NCBI RefSeq assembly: GCF_900188335.1
Contig: NZ_FZOY01000002.1
Location: 62,001 to 126,000 of the forward strand
Length of the DNA stretch: 64,000 bases
Direction of reading: 5' to 3'
Source: Tropicimonas sediminicola
Lineage (GTDB): Bacteria; Pseudomonadota; Alphaproteobacteria; Rhodobacterales; Rhodobacteraceae
Shown here piece after piece: positions 27,065 to 35,818 of this stretch. A program made the position numbers and the translations under genes. The notes under the pieces are model-generated. The model was given only the letters and a program-made list of their open reading frames with translations, did no database searches and was not told the origin of the DNA. Position 1 is the first letter of the stretch. Each line of letters starts with the position of its first letter.

Positions 27065-27328
27065 ATGCGCCTTCTTCTTGCCAGCGCCCTTGTCACCCTG
27101 ACTGTCATGCCCGCCGCCGCCGATGAAACCGAGGGTCTTATCCTCGCATATGACCGCGTGGCGAACATCCTCGTGCTCGAAGACCTGACCGTCTGGCCGA
27201 TCGCGGCGGATGTTGCCGTCCCCGAGGACCTGCAGGCCGGCGACCGCGTGACGATCGATTTCCGGAGCGATGGCGAGAACGGCGTCGGCGGGATCAATGC
27301 GCTGACCCGCACCGCCAGCGCCCAGTAA
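27065..27328 (+). CDS. Small exported protein, DUF1344-like
   Basis: An 87-residue protein: signal peptide MRLLLASALVTLTVMPAAA, then a short beta-rich domain (GLILAYDRVANILVLEDLTVWPI, LQAGDRVTIDF). The pattern of one turn of beta strands with LEDLTVW and AGDRVTI resembles DUF1344 periplasmic proteins, in which a mutable default reads DGTVYTLP and VGDKVTV; I recognise this only by pattern. An in-frame ATG 18 bases upstream (27047) is an alternative start. Function unknown. Confidence 0.7.
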   Translation: MRLLLASALVTLTVMPAAADETEGLILAYDRVANILVLEDLTVWPIAADVAVPEDLQAGDRVTIDFRSDGENGVGGINALTRTASAQ

Positions 27329-27495
27329 GCGGATTTCGGCGGAGGCGCATACCTCCTGCCGCTTGGGCCGGCAGCCTCACCGAGGCCCGGCCCGTTTCCG
27401 CTTTTGCAGCGGTCGGGCGTTTCAACTCCGCCGCCGTCTCTCTATGATGTTCGAACTCGCGGCCGAGAGCCTGATCGAACGCATGGAGTTCCGTA

Positions 27496-28089
27496 TTGCG
27501 CAAAGCCATCGCCCTGGCCCTCGCCGCCCTCACGGCCCCGTTCCCCTCCGCGGCGGACGGCGTGCCTGTTTCCGACTACCGGACGCAATGCGTCGAGGAA
27601 GTGAAGTACCTGACAGCGAATCCGCGCCCCGAGGGCAGCCCGAAGCTGGGTGATTGCGTGCGGGACGATATCACGACCGGACAGGTCGACATGCAGTCCA
27701 TGGGCTTCGCGGTGATGTCGGACACCCCCGGCCCAAACGTTCAGAAGCTGATCGGCGCCGGGTTTCCGGCGAAGACGGCGCAGGGCGCGGTGGTTGTCGG
27801 CACGCTGAACAAGCTCTTCCTGGAGGGCAGGCTCGCGAGCACGGCCTATCTCGACGCCATGGCGCCGCTGATCGATGCCGGTGCGCTCGTGCTCTTCGGC
27901 AACGGCCCGCTGGATATCCTGAGCGAGTTGCTCCGCAGCGCGCCGGAGCCCGAAACGGTCTGCGGCTTCGCCGAGATCGTCGGCGGGTTCGACGTCTTCG
28001 AAGACCGCGCCCTGCCCCGTTCGTTCGCCGACAGCAACCCGGCCTTCGGCCCGGCCGAGCGCGAGGTGCTGGCAGGCTGCGGCCTCTGA
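27496..28089 (+). CDS. Exported protein of unknown function
   Basis: A 197-residue protein from a TTG start with GGAG 7 bases upstream; N-terminus MRKAIALALAALTAPFPSAADG is a signal peptide. Cysteines at the start and end of the mature region (TQCVEEV, LGDCVRDD, TVCGFAEI, AGCGL) suggest disulfides and a periplasmic location. The central part (AGFPAKTAQGAVVVGTLNKLFLEG) is helical. No ATG is available that would keep the signal peptide, which supports the TTG. I do not recognise a family. Confidence 0.68.
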   Translation: MRKAIALALAALTAPFPSAADGVPVSDYRTQCVEEVKYLTANPRPEGSPKLGDCVRDDITTGQVDMQSMGFAVMSDTPGPNVQKLIGAGFPAKTAQGAVVVGTLNKLFLEGRLASTAYLDAMAPLIDAGALVLFGNGPLDILSELLRSAPEPETVCGFAEIVGGFDVFEDRALPRSFADSNPAFGPAEREVLAGCGL

Positions 28090-28233
28090 CCGCGGCGGAT
28101 TTTCAACTCTGGATCTTCCGGTTGCCACGCCTTCACCCGGCGCCTCCGAGGTTCCGCATGAATTTGCGTCGAAACCGTGTTTCGCGGGCCCGAAACCTGC
28201 TTTCACAGCGCTCATCCTGCGACTTGGCGTCCA

Positions 28234-28245
28234 GTTAGCGCTAAC
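28234..28245. promoter_or_regulatory. Perfect palindrome GTTAGCGCTAAC upstream of the aldolase gene
   Basis: A 12-base perfect palindrome with a central CG, typical of LacI/GalR-family operators, 67 bases before the fructose-bisphosphate aldolase start codon. A near copy lies at the same position upstream of pgk. In Rhodobacter sphaeroides a LacI-type regulator (CceR) controls central carbon genes; that this is its site is inference. Confidence 0.6.
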
Positions 28246-28311
28246 CCGCTTGCGTCCCGATCAACAGGCTTCTACCCCGCAACTGCAATCCACAGCATAG
28301 GGATCGAATCC

Positions 28312-29241
28312 ATGAAAGCCACCAGAGCTGTTAGCCGTATCCTCGCGAATTACGAGGGCGAAACGCCGGGCGTGAAGGCCAACCTCTGCCGCATGCTCAT
28401 GGCCGGGAAGCTCGGCGGCACGGGCAAGATGATCATCCTGCCCGTCGACCAGGGGTTCGAGCACGGCGGGCACCGTTCCTTCTGCCCCAACCCGGCAGGC
28501 TTCGACCCGCATTACCACTACCAGCTGGCAATTGACGCCGGGCTCAACGCCTATGCCGCCCCTCTCGGCTCGCTGGAAGCCGGCGCCGACACCTTCGCCG
28601 GCCAGATCCCGACGATCCTCAAGGTGAACTCCGCCAACTCGCTGATGTCCGGCACCGCCGCCAAGAACCAGGCCGTCACCGCCTCGGTCGACGATGCGCT
28701 GCGCCTCGGCTGCTCGGCCATCGGCTTCACAATCTACCCCGGCTCCGACGTGATGTTCGACATGTTCGAAGAGATCGTCGAGATGCGCAAGGAAGCCGCC
28801 TCCAAGGGCGTCGCCACCGTGATCTGGTCCTATCCGCGCGGTGAAGGCGTGACCAAGGACGGCGAAACCGCGATCGACGTCGGCGCCTATGCTGCCCACA
28901 TCGCCGCCCTGCTTGGCGCCCACATCATCAAGATCAAGCTGACCACCGACCACGTCATGCAGGACGAGGCCCGCAAGGTCTATGAAGAGAACGGCGTCGA
29001 CATCTCGACCCTGACTGCCCGCGTCAAGCATTGCGTCGACAACTGCTTCGACGGCAAGCGGATCGTCGTCTTCTCGGGCGGTGCCAAGAAGGGGGCCGAC
29101 AGCGTCTACGACGACGCCCGCGCCATCCGCGACGGCGGCGGCAACGGCTCGATCATCGGTCGGAACTCCTTCCAGCGTCCGCGCGCCGAGGCGCTCGACC
29201 TCTTTGCCAAGCTGGTGGACATCTACAAGGGCAAGGCCTGA
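28312..29241 (+). CDS. Class I fructose-bisphosphate aldolase (DhnA/FbaB type)
   Basis: A 309-residue protein of the DhnA-type class I aldolases, which form a Schiff base and need no metal. Recognisable parts: LPVDQGFEHG at about residues 43-52, IGFTIYPGSDVMFDMFEE, SYPRGEGVTK, IIKIKLT (with the probable Schiff-base lysine) and FSGGAKKG in the phosphate-binding region. It acts in glycolysis and gluconeogenesis. ATG 28312 matches the family N-terminus; 45 further open codons upstream contain the operator and are not coding. A strong terminator follows. Confidence 0.92.
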   Translation: MKATRAVSRILANYEGETPGVKANLCRMLMAGKLGGTGKMIILPVDQGFEHGGHRSFCPNPAGFDPHYHYQLAIDAGLNAYAAPLGSLEAGADTFAGQIPTILKVNSANSLMSGTAAKNQAVTASVDDALRLGCSAIGFTIYPGSDVMFDMFEEIVEMRKEAASKGVATVIWSYPRGEGVTKDGETAIDVGAYAAHIAALLGAHIIKIKLTTDHVMQDEARKVYEENGVDISTLTARVKHCVDNCFDGKRIVVFSGGAKKGADSVYDDARAIRDGGGNGSIIGRNSFQRPRAEALDLFAKLVDIYKGKA

Positions 29242-29285
29242 TCCCACGCGCCGGCGTGCAACATGCGCCGGCATCGAAAGACAAC

Positions 29286-29318
29286 ACGGCCCGGGACCCG
29301 CGAGTCCCGGGCCGTTTT
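29286..29318 (+). terminator. Intrinsic terminator of the aldolase gene
   Basis: Perfect 12-bp stem ACGGCCCGGGAC / GTCCCGGGCCGT with a 6-base loop followed by TTTTCG, 45 bases after the stop codon. Confidence 0.9.
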
Positions 29319-29445
29319 CGTTGCGGCAATTGAAAGGGTTCCCGGCCGGGGCCCATCTACCTATGATTGCAGGACGAACCCTGCGAAGGGCCGTGACGCC
29401 GGCGCAAATGCGGCGGCCAACAAAAGTAACGGGAGGATGGGCGCC

Positions 29446-31242
29446 ATGGGGGTGGACCTGATTTCGGCCGCAGCGGCCGGAACGATGTATGGCCTTCTGC
29501 AGGCGCGAACCGAACGCGCGCCAGATGCTCCCGCCTATCAGCAATTTGACAAGGCCACGGGCGCATGGAGCAGTGTCACCTGGCGCGAGGTATTGGCACG
29601 AGTAGACAAAGTCGCGGGCGCGATGGCCGCCCTGGGCCTCGCCAAGGGAGACCGGGTCGCGATCTTTCTCGGCAACTGCCTCGACTGGATCTGCTACGAC
29701 ATGGCCGCCCACAAGCTCGGCCTGCCGGTGGTGCCGCTTTATACGAACGATGCGGTCTCCAGCACCGCCTACGTGCTGTCGGACGCCCGGCCAAGGCTGG
29801 TTCTCATGGACAATGCGGCGCGCTGGCAGAAGATCCGGGACGCATTGGAGCGGTCCGATTTCATCGACGCGGTCTGGATCCACGACTCTGCATCCGACGA
29901 TACCCTGCCCGCCCCGGCTGTGGCCTTTTCCGATGCCCTCGAACAGGCTTCCGGGGTCGACACCCAGAAGCAGAGCGCCCCGGAGGACGTGGCCGCGCTG
30001 ATCTACACCTCCGGAACCACCGGCGCGCCGAAGGGTGCCATGTTGACCCACCGTGCGCTGCTCGCCAATGCCGAGGGCGTGGCCGCCGTCTTCCCGCCGG
30101 TCACCGACGACGTCTTCCTGTCGATCCTGCCGCTGGCGCATGGGTTCGAACGGACGATGGGATATGTCCTGCCGATGCTCGGCGGCGCCTGCGTGGCCTA
30201 TGCCCCGTCGTTGCTGCGCCTGCGCCAGGACATGGCGACGCTGCGGCCGACGGTGATCATGGCGGTGCCGCGCTTCTACGAATCGATCTATTCGGCCGCC
30301 CGGCGCTCCGCCAGCGAGAGCCCCGTCCGCCTGCGCCTTTTCGAAATGACAGGGCAGATCGGCTGGAAGCGCTTCGCCGCCCGTGCCGGCGTCGGCCCGG
30401 GCCCAAGCCTCGGCGAGCGGCTGATCTGGCCGCTGCTGGACAGGCTGGTGGCAAGCAAGGTCAAGGATGCGTTCGGCGGCAGATTGCGCGTGGCGGTGTC
30501 TGGCGGTGCGACTTTCCCGCCGGAAATCGCGCGCGACCTGATCGGTCTCGGAATCCCGATGGTGGAGGGGTACGGGCTGACCGAGGCCGGCCCCGTCGTG
30601 ACCGCCTCCCTGCAAAAGGATTACCTGCCCGGCTCCGTGGGCTTCGCTCTGCCCGGAATCGAGGTGCGTCTGACTGACAAGGGGGAGATCCGGGTCCGCT
30701 CGCCCGCCGCGATGAAGGGTTACTGGCAGAACCCGGAGGCGACGGAGGCAATGATCGACCCGGAGGGCTGGCTCAGGACGGGCGATCTCGGCGCAATCGA
30801 GGGCGGGCGGATCAGCGTCACTGGCCGGCTCAAGCACATCCTCGTTCTCTCCAACGGCGAGAACGTCAATCCCCGGCCTATCGAGACCGAGCTCGAGGCC
30901 GACGCGTTGTTCGATCAGGTCTGCGTCGCCGGCGATGGCCGCCCGTACCTGGCGGTACTGCTGGTACTAAACGGCGAGATCTGGGAAGAGCTCGCAGCCT
31001 CCCGTGGCCTCGACCCGGAACGCCCGAATGCTCCTGAGGCCGAGAAGGTTCTGCTGCCCCGCGTCAAGGCGCACCTCAAGGATTACCCAGCCCATCAACA
31101 GATCAGGGCTTATCACGCGATGCTGGAGGAATGGACGGTGGAGCAGCGCCTGGTGACGCCGACGCTCAAGCTCCGGCGCGAACGCATCGTCGCCACCTTC
31201 GCCGAGCAGATCGCCGCGCTCTACGCACGCGAACGCGGCTGA
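29446..31242 (+). CDS. Long-chain acyl-CoA synthetase (AMP-forming)
   Basis: A 598-residue ANL enzyme. P-loop YTSGTTGAPKGAMLTH, EGYGLTEAGPVVT, LRTGDLGAIEGGRISVTGRLKHILVLSNGENVNP and a C-terminal extension with LKLRRERIVATFAEQI fit long-chain fatty acid-CoA ligases of the FACS type, which lack the classical C-terminal Lys signature of shorter ligases. The start is uncertain: GGGAGG (29431-29436) touches ATG 29437 and lies 9 bases before ATG 29446, so the latter is preferred. It stands alone between the aldolase terminator and ftsB. Confidence 0.87.
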   Translation: MGVDLISAAAAGTMYGLLQARTERAPDAPAYQQFDKATGAWSSVTWREVLARVDKVAGAMAALGLAKGDRVAIFLGNCLDWICYDMAAHKLGLPVVPLYTNDAVSSTAYVLSDARPRLVLMDNAARWQKIRDALERSDFIDAVWIHDSASDDTLPAPAVAFSDALEQASGVDTQKQSAPEDVAALIYTSGTTGAPKGAMLTHRALLANAEGVAAVFPPVTDDVFLSILPLAHGFERTMGYVLPMLGGACVAYAPSLLRLRQDMATLRPTVIMAVPRFYESIYSAARRSASESPVRLRLFEMTGQIGWKRFAARAGVGPGPSLGERLIWPLLDRLVASKVKDAFGGRLRVAVSGGATFPPEIARDLIGLGIPMVEGYGLTEAGPVVTASLQKDYLPGSVGFALPGIEVRLTDKGEIRVRSPAAMKGYWQNPEATEAMIDPEGWLRTGDLGAIEGGRISVTGRLKHILVLSNGENVNPRPIETELEADALFDQVCVAGDGRPYLAVLLVLNGEIWEELAASRGLDPERPNAPEAEKVLLPRVKAHLKDYPAHQQIRAYHAMLEEWTVEQRLVTPTLKLRRERIVATFAEQIAALYARERG

Positions 31243-31403
31243 TCCCGGCCACGGCGGGGTTGCCCTGTGTTGCAGCGGCGACTCACTTCCGTCACCGAAA
31301 TGGGCAATTGCGGACGTCGCGCGGCTTCGCAGTTCCATTCACCTGGAGAATCTGACAGGTTTGCCAGACAAGCCCCCGTCCAGAGGGGCCCCGAGGCAGA
31401 AGC

Positions 31404-31706
31404 ATGAGCAGTTCCCAATCGCGTCCCGCGTTCAAATCGGCCGTCTTTCTGACAGTGAGCCTCTCTTTGGCGATGTATTTCACCTTCGCCGCCGTGCAGG
31501 GCGACTATGGCCTGTTCCGCCGCATCGAGATCGAAGCCGAGACCCGCGCCATGGAAGCCGAGCGCGCGCGACTCGAGGTCGCCGTCGCCGAGATGCGCAA
31601 CAAGACGCAGCGCCTGTCCGAGGATTACCTGGACCTCGACCTGCTCGACCAGCAGGCCCGCGAGATCCTGGGCCTGATCCGCGCCGACGAAATCGTCGTC
31701 CGCTGA
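31404..31706 (+). CDS. ftsB: Septum formation initiator, FtsB/DivIC family
   Basis: A 100-residue bitopic protein: short cytoplasmic tail, one transmembrane helix (about residues 12-32, AVFLTVSLSLAMYFTFAAVQG), GDYGLFRRIEIE, then a coiled coil (about 42-75) and the LDLLDQQAREILGLIRADEIVV end, which is typical for the family. It works with FtsQ and FtsL in the divisome. Placement between metabolic genes and upstream of pdhA is the arrangement I know from other alphaproteobacteria. Confidence 0.88.
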   Translation: MSSSQSRPAFKSAVFLTVSLSLAMYFTFAAVQGDYGLFRRIEIEAETRAMEAERARLEVAVAEMRNKTQRLSEDYLDLDLLDQQAREILGLIRADEIVVR

Positions 31707-31712
31707 TTCCCG

Positions 31713-31744
31713 CTTGACCGCCTGGCCGCCTGGCCGCCTGGCCG
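31713..31744 (+). repeat. Four 8-base tandem repeats
   Basis: CTTGACCG followed by three exact copies of CCTGGCCG, just after the ftsB stop codon. Such short tandem arrays can vary in copy number by slippage; they are in non-coding sequence here. Confidence 0.8.
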
Positions 31745-32069
31745 GGACCGAACCGCCGGACATCTCCCTTGGTCATCTCCCCAACTCGGCAAACCAGCGA
31801 CGTGCCGGAGCGCCATGTTTGCGCAAACGAAGGCGTTCCACACTGCAAGATCGTCCGAATTGCGCGCTCTTCCGCAGCCCGTGCGCCAAGCCCGACAATC
31901 GACCGCCGCCGCCCTTACATGCCACCGTCCCGCGCCGTGCATAACGGCTTTTCAGCCGTCCGGGGCTCATTCGCTGCCTCAGCGGCACTTTTTAGTATGC
32001 AGTGGAACGCAGGGTCTGCTAGTTGATAATTCAACGTTAAACTACTTTTCGAAGAGGGAGGCCCTGCGT
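31745..32069 (+). promoter_or_regulatory. Upstream region of the pdh operon with two palindromes
   Basis: A 325-base stretch without a supported gene. It contains two perfect palindromes: GTTTGCGCAAAC at 31817-31828 and GTTGA-taat-TCAAC at 32022-32035, the second only 35 bases before the pdhA start codon. The segment 31985-32050 is AT-richer than its surroundings and probably holds the promoter. Both palindromes could be operators for pyruvate dehydrogenase control; no regulator can be named. Confidence 0.45.
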
Positions 32070-33080
32070 ATGGCAACGCGACGGACGACGAAGAAACCGA
32101 ACGTCTCCAAGGAGGAGTTGCTCGGTTACTACCGCGACATGCTTCTCATACGGCGTTTCGAGGAAAAGGCCGGCCAGCTCTACGGCATGGGCCTCATCGG
32201 CGGTTTCTGCCACCTCTACATCGGCCAGGAAGCGGTGGTCGTCGGTCTCGAAGCCGCGGCCGAGGAAGGCGACAAGCGCATCACCTCCTACCGCGACCAC
32301 GGCCACATGCTGGCCTGCGGCATGGACCCGAAGGGCGTCATGGCCGAGCTCACCGGCCGCGAAGGCGGCTATTCGAAGGGCAAGGGCGGCTCGATGCACA
32401 TGTTCTCCAAGGAGAAGCATTTCTACGGCGGTCACGGCATCGTCGGCGCCCAGGTGCCCCTCGGCGCCGGCCTCGCCTTCGCCGACAAGTATCTCGAGAA
32501 CGGCCGCGTGACCTTCACCTATTTCGGTGACGGCGCCGCCAACCAGGGCCAGGTCTACGAGACCTACAACATGGCCCAGCTCTGGGATCTGCCGGTGATC
32601 TTCGTGATCGAGAACAACCAGTACGCCATGGGCACCAGCGTCGCCCGCTCCACCAAGTCGCCGAGCCTGTGGGAACGCGGCGCCGCCTACGGCATCGCGG
32701 GCGAGGAAGTCGACGGGATGGACGTGCTCGCCGTGAAGGCCGCGAGCGAAAAGGCCGTCGCGCACTGCCGTGCGGGCAATGGCCCCTACATCCTCGAGGT
32801 GAAAACCTATCGCTACCGCGGACACTCGATGTCCGACCCGGCGAAATACCGCACCCGCGAAGAGGTGCAGAAGATGCGCGAGGAGCGCGACGCCATCGAG
32901 CACGTGCGTCAACTCCTCCTCTCGGGCAAGCATGCCACCGAGGACGAGCTCAAGGCGATCGACAAGGAAATCAAGGACATCGTCAACGAAGCTGCCGAAT
33001 TCTCCAAAGAGAGCCCCGAGCCCGCGCTCGAAGAGCTCTGGACCGACATCTACGCCGAAACGGCGCCGCAGAACGCCTGA
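32070..33080 (+). CDS. pdhA: Pyruvate dehydrogenase E1 component, alpha subunit
   Basis: A 336-residue E1-alpha of the heterotetrameric type. [28 protein letters not shown], the [11 protein letters not shown] region, and the thiamine diphosphate motif [31 protein letters not shown] are all present; the phosphorylation-loop-like YRGHSMSDP follows. It oxidatively decarboxylates pyruvate with PdhB. ATG 32070 has GAAGAGGGAGG 8 bases upstream. First gene of the pdhA-pdhB-pdhC operon (14-base gap to pdhB). No E3 gene follows here. Confidence 0.97.
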   Translation: MATRRTTKKPNVSKEELLGYYRDMLLIRRFEEKAGQLYGMGLIGGFCHLYIGQEAVVVGLEAAAEEGDKRITSYRDHGHMLACGMDPKGVMAELTGREGGYSKGKGGSMHMFSKEKHFYGGHGIVGAQVPLGAGLAFADKYLENGRVTFTYFGDGAANQGQVYETYNMAQLWDLPVIFVIENNQYAMGTSVARSTKSPSLWERGAAYGIAGEEVDGMDVLAVKAASEKAVAHCRAGNGPYILEVKTYRYRGHSMSDPAKYRTREEVQKMREERDAIEHVRQLLLSGKHATEDELKAIDKEIKDIVNEAAEFSKESPEPALEELWTDIYAETAPQNA

Positions 33081-33094
33081 GGGGGAAACACGAC

Positions 33095-33330
33095 ATGGCA
33101 ACCGAAGTATTGATGCCCGCATTGTCGCCGACCATGGAGGAAGGCACCCTGGCCAAATGGCTGGTCAAGGAGGGCGATACCGTGTCCTCCGGCGACATCC
33201 TGGCCGAGATCGAGACCGACAAGGCAACGATGGAATTCGAAGCCGTCGATGAAGGTATCGTCGGCAAGATCCTCGTCGCCGCCGGCACCGAGGGCGTGAA
33301 GGTGAACACGCCGATCGCCGTGCTGGTCGA
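33095..33330 (+). repeat. Lipoyl-domain coding repeat, copy 1 (in pdhB)
   Basis: The first about 236 bases of pdhB are closely matched by the start of pdhC at 34479-34714; the encoded domains differ at only a few residues (for example Ala2/Pro2, Thr29/Glu29, Ile36/Leu36). It is a direct repeat 1384 bases apart. Confidence 0.8.
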
Positions 33331-34468
33331 AGAGGGCGAGGACGCAGATGCCGCCGTGGCCTCAGCCCCCGCGCCGGCCGCCGAAGCGCCTGCCCCGGCC
33401 CCCGCGCCGTCTGCACCCGCCGCCGCCGCTCCCGCAGCGCCGGTCGCGAGCGCGACGCTGGAACCGGATTACCCCGAAGGCACCGAGATGAAGTCGCAGA
33501 CCGTGCGCGAAGCCCTGCGCGACGCCATGGCCGAGGAGATGACCCGCGACGAGACGGTCTACCTGATGGGGGAAGAGGTTGCCGAATACCAGGGCGCCTA
33601 CAAGATCAGCCAGGGCCTGCTCGACCAGTTCGGCGCCAAGCGCGTCGTCGACACGCCGATCACCGAGCATGGCTTTGCCGGTCTCGCCGTCGGCTCGGCC
33701 TTTGGCGGGCTTCGCCCGATCGTCGAGTTCATGACGTTCAACTTCGCCATGCAGGCGATCGACCATATCATCAACTCCGCTGCCAAGACGCTCTACATGT
33801 CCGGCGGCCAGATGGGATGCCCGATCGTGTTCCGCGGCCCGAACGGCGCCGCCGCCCGCGTGGCCGCCCAGCACAGCCAGGACTACGCCGCCTGGTATGC
33901 GCAGATTCCGGGCCTGAAGGTCGTGATGCCGTACTCCGCCTCGGACGCCAAGGGGCTGATGAAGACCGCGATCCGCGATCCCAACCCGGTGATCTTCCTG
34001 GAGAACGAAATCCTCTACGGCCGGTCCTTCGACGTCCCCGTACTGGACGACTACACCGTTCCGTTCGGCAAGGCACGGATCTGGCGCGAAGGCACCGATG
34101 TGACGATCGTCTCCTTCGGTATCGGCATGACCTATGCCCTCGAAGCGGCCGACAAGCTGGCCGAGGAAGGCATCTCCGCCGAGGTCATCGACCTGCGGAC
34201 CCTGCGCCCGATCGACTACGACACCGTCCTCGCATCGGTCATGAAGACCAACCGCTGCGTGACCGTCGAAGAAGGCTGGCCCGTCGCGTCGATCGGTAAC
34301 CACCTGTCCTCCTACATCATGACCAACGCCTTCGATTATCTCGATGCGCCGGTCCTGAACTGCACCGGCAAGGATGTGCCGATGCCCTATGCCGCGAACC
34401 TTGAAAAGCACGCCCTGGTGACGACCGCCGAAGTGATCGACGCCGTCAAGGCCGTGACCTACCGCTGA
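33095..34468 (+). CDS. pdhB: Pyruvate dehydrogenase E1 component, beta subunit, with N-terminal lipoyl domain
   Basis: A 457-residue protein. Residues 1-80 are a lipoyl domain with the lipoylated Lys43 in ETDKATME; residues about 85-125 are an Ala/Pro linker; residues about 135-457 are the transketolase-like E1-beta body ([49 protein letters not shown]). A lipoyl domain on E1-beta is found in several alphaproteobacteria. The lipoyl part is nearly identical to that of the next gene. 14 bases after pdhA; 10 bases before pdhC. Confidence 0.97.
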   Translation: MATEVLMPALSPTMEEGTLAKWLVKEGDTVSSGDILAEIETDKATMEFEAVDEGIVGKILVAAGTEGVKVNTPIAVLVEEGEDADAAVASAPAPAAEAPAPAPAPSAPAAAAPAAPVASATLEPDYPEGTEMKSQTVREALRDAMAEEMTRDETVYLMGEEVAEYQGAYKISQGLLDQFGAKRVVDTPITEHGFAGLAVGSAFGGLRPIVEFMTFNFAMQAIDHIINSAAKTLYMSGGQMGCPIVFRGPNGAAARVAAQHSQDYAAWYAQIPGLKVVMPYSASDAKGLMKTAIRDPNPVIFLENEILYGRSFDVPVLDDYTVPFGKARIWREGTDVTIVSFGIGMTYALEAADKLAEEGISAEVIDLRTLRPIDYDTVLASVMKTNRCVTVEEGWPVASIGNHLSSYIMTNAFDYLDAPVLNCTGKDVPMPYAANLEKHALVTTAEVIDAVKAVTYR

Positions 34469-34478
34469 GGAGCGAGAC

Positions 34479-34714
34479 ATGCCGACCGAAGTTCTGATGC
34501 CTGCCCTGTCTCCGACGATGGAGGAAGGGACGCTCGCCAAATGGCTTGTCAAGGAAGGGGATGAAGTGTCCTCCGGCGATCTCCTGGCCGAGATCGAGAC
34601 CGACAAGGCGACGATGGAGTTCGAAGCCGTCGACGAGGGCGTGATCGGCAAGATCCTCGTCCCCGCCGGGACCGAGGGTGTGAAGGTCAACACACCGATC
34701 GCGGTCATGCTCGG
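34479..34714 (+). repeat. Lipoyl-domain coding repeat, copy 2 (in pdhC)
   Basis: Direct repeat of the pdhB lipoyl-domain sequence; see copy 1. A repeat of this length within one operon is a potential site of recombination or gene conversion, which may keep the copies alike. Confidence 0.8.
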
Positions 34715-35792
34715 CGACGGCGAGAGCGCCGACGACATCGGGGCGAGTTCCGCCCCCGCGCCGGCAGCCGCCGCTCCCGAGGCCGCGGCCGCCGCTGCGG
34801 TTCCCGCTGCGGCAGAACCCGCCACCTCCGGCGCCCCTGCCCCGGCAGCCCCCGTCGCCTCCGACGGCTCGCGGGTCTTCGCCTCGCCGCTTGCCCGCCG
34901 GATTGCGGCCGACAAGGGGCTGGACCTGAGCCAGATCAAGGGCTCCGGACCGCGTGGCCGTATCGTCAAGGCCGACGTGATCGATGCGCAGCCGTCCGCT
35001 TCCCCGGCGCAACCCGCAGCCGCCGCCCCGGCGGCAGCCGCACCCGCCGCAGCCCCGGCCGGGCCGTCGACCGACGCCGTGCTCAAGACCTATGCCGACC
35101 GGGAGTTCGAGGAGATCTCGCTCGACGGCATGCGCAAGACCGTCGCCGCCCGTCTCACCGAGGCGAAGCAGACGATCCCGCATTTCTACCTGCGGCGCGA
35201 TATCAAGCTCGATGCCCTGCTCAAGTTCCGTTCCACGCTGAACAAGCAGCTCGAGTCCCGCGGCGTGAAGCTGTCGGTGAACGACTTCATCATCAAGGCC
35301 TGCGCCCTTGCGCTCCAGCAGGTTCCGGAAGCCAACCGCGTCTGGGCCGGCGACCGGATGCTGCAGCTCAAGCCGTCCGACGTGGCGGTCGCCGTGGCCA
35401 TCGAGGGCGGTCTCTTCACCCCGGTTCTCAAGGACGCCGAGATGAAGTCCCTCTCCGCGCTCTCGGCCGAGATGAAGGATCTCGCCGGCCGTGCCCGCAA
35501 CAAGAAGCTGGCGCCGCATGAGTACGTGGGCGGCACCTTCGCCATCTCCAATCTCGGCATGTTCGGCATCGACAACTTCGACGCCGTCATCAACCCGCCG
35601 CACGGCGCCATCCTGGCCGTCGGCGCGGGCGTGAAAAAACCGGTGGTGGGCGATGACGGCGAACTGACCGTGGCGACCGTGATGTCGGTCACCCTCTCGG
35701 TCGATCACCGCGTCATCGACGGTGCGCTCGGGGCCGAACTGCTCAAGGCAATCACCGAGAACCTCGAGAACCCGATCGGCATGCTGGCCTGA
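34479..35792 (+). CDS. pdhC: Pyruvate dehydrogenase E2 component (dihydrolipoamide acetyltransferase)
   Basis: A 437-residue E2 with one lipoyl domain (Lys43 in ETDKATME), an Ala/Pro linker, a peripheral-subunit-binding domain (about residues 130-165, [22 protein letters not shown]), a second linker, and the catalytic domain ending with the [15 protein letters not shown] active-site motif. It transfers acetyl groups to CoA and forms the complex core. The partner E3 dihydrolipoamide dehydrogenase is not encoded immediately downstream; a convergent gene follows instead. Confidence 0.97.
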   Translation: MPTEVLMPALSPTMEEGTLAKWLVKEGDEVSSGDLLAEIETDKATMEFEAVDEGVIGKILVPAGTEGVKVNTPIAVMLGDGESADDIGASSAPAPAAAAPEAAAAAAVPAAAEPATSGAPAPAAPVASDGSRVFASPLARRIAADKGLDLSQIKGSGPRGRIVKADVIDAQPSASPAQPAAAAPAAAAPAAAPAGPSTDAVLKTYADREFEEISLDGMRKTVAARLTEAKQTIPHFYLRRDIKLDALLKFRSTLNKQLESRGVKLSVNDFIIKACALALQQVPEANRVWAGDRMLQLKPSDVAVAVAIEGGLFTPVLKDAEMKSLSALSAEMKDLAGRARNKKLAPHEYVGGTFAISNLGMFGIDNFDAVINPPHGAILAVGAGVKKPVVGDDGELTVATVMSVTLSVDHRVIDGALGAELLKAITENLENPIGMLA

Positions 35793-35796
35793 TCCC

Positions 35797-35818
35797 GTCG
35801 GCGCCTCAGGGCGCCGAC
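35797..35818. terminator. Hairpin between convergent pdhC and the glycosyltransferase-like gene
   Basis: Perfect 9-bp stem GTCGGCGCC-tcag-GGCGCCGAC, 4 bases after the pdhC stop and overlapping the stop codon of the convergent gene. No T-tract on either strand; it may function for both directions. Confidence 0.5.

Noticed and set aside
28261-30837. Open frame of 858 codons on the minus strand across the aldolase and acyl-CoA ligase genes
   Set aside because: It spans two well-supported genes and a perfect intrinsic terminator on the opposite strand, so it is a composition artefact.
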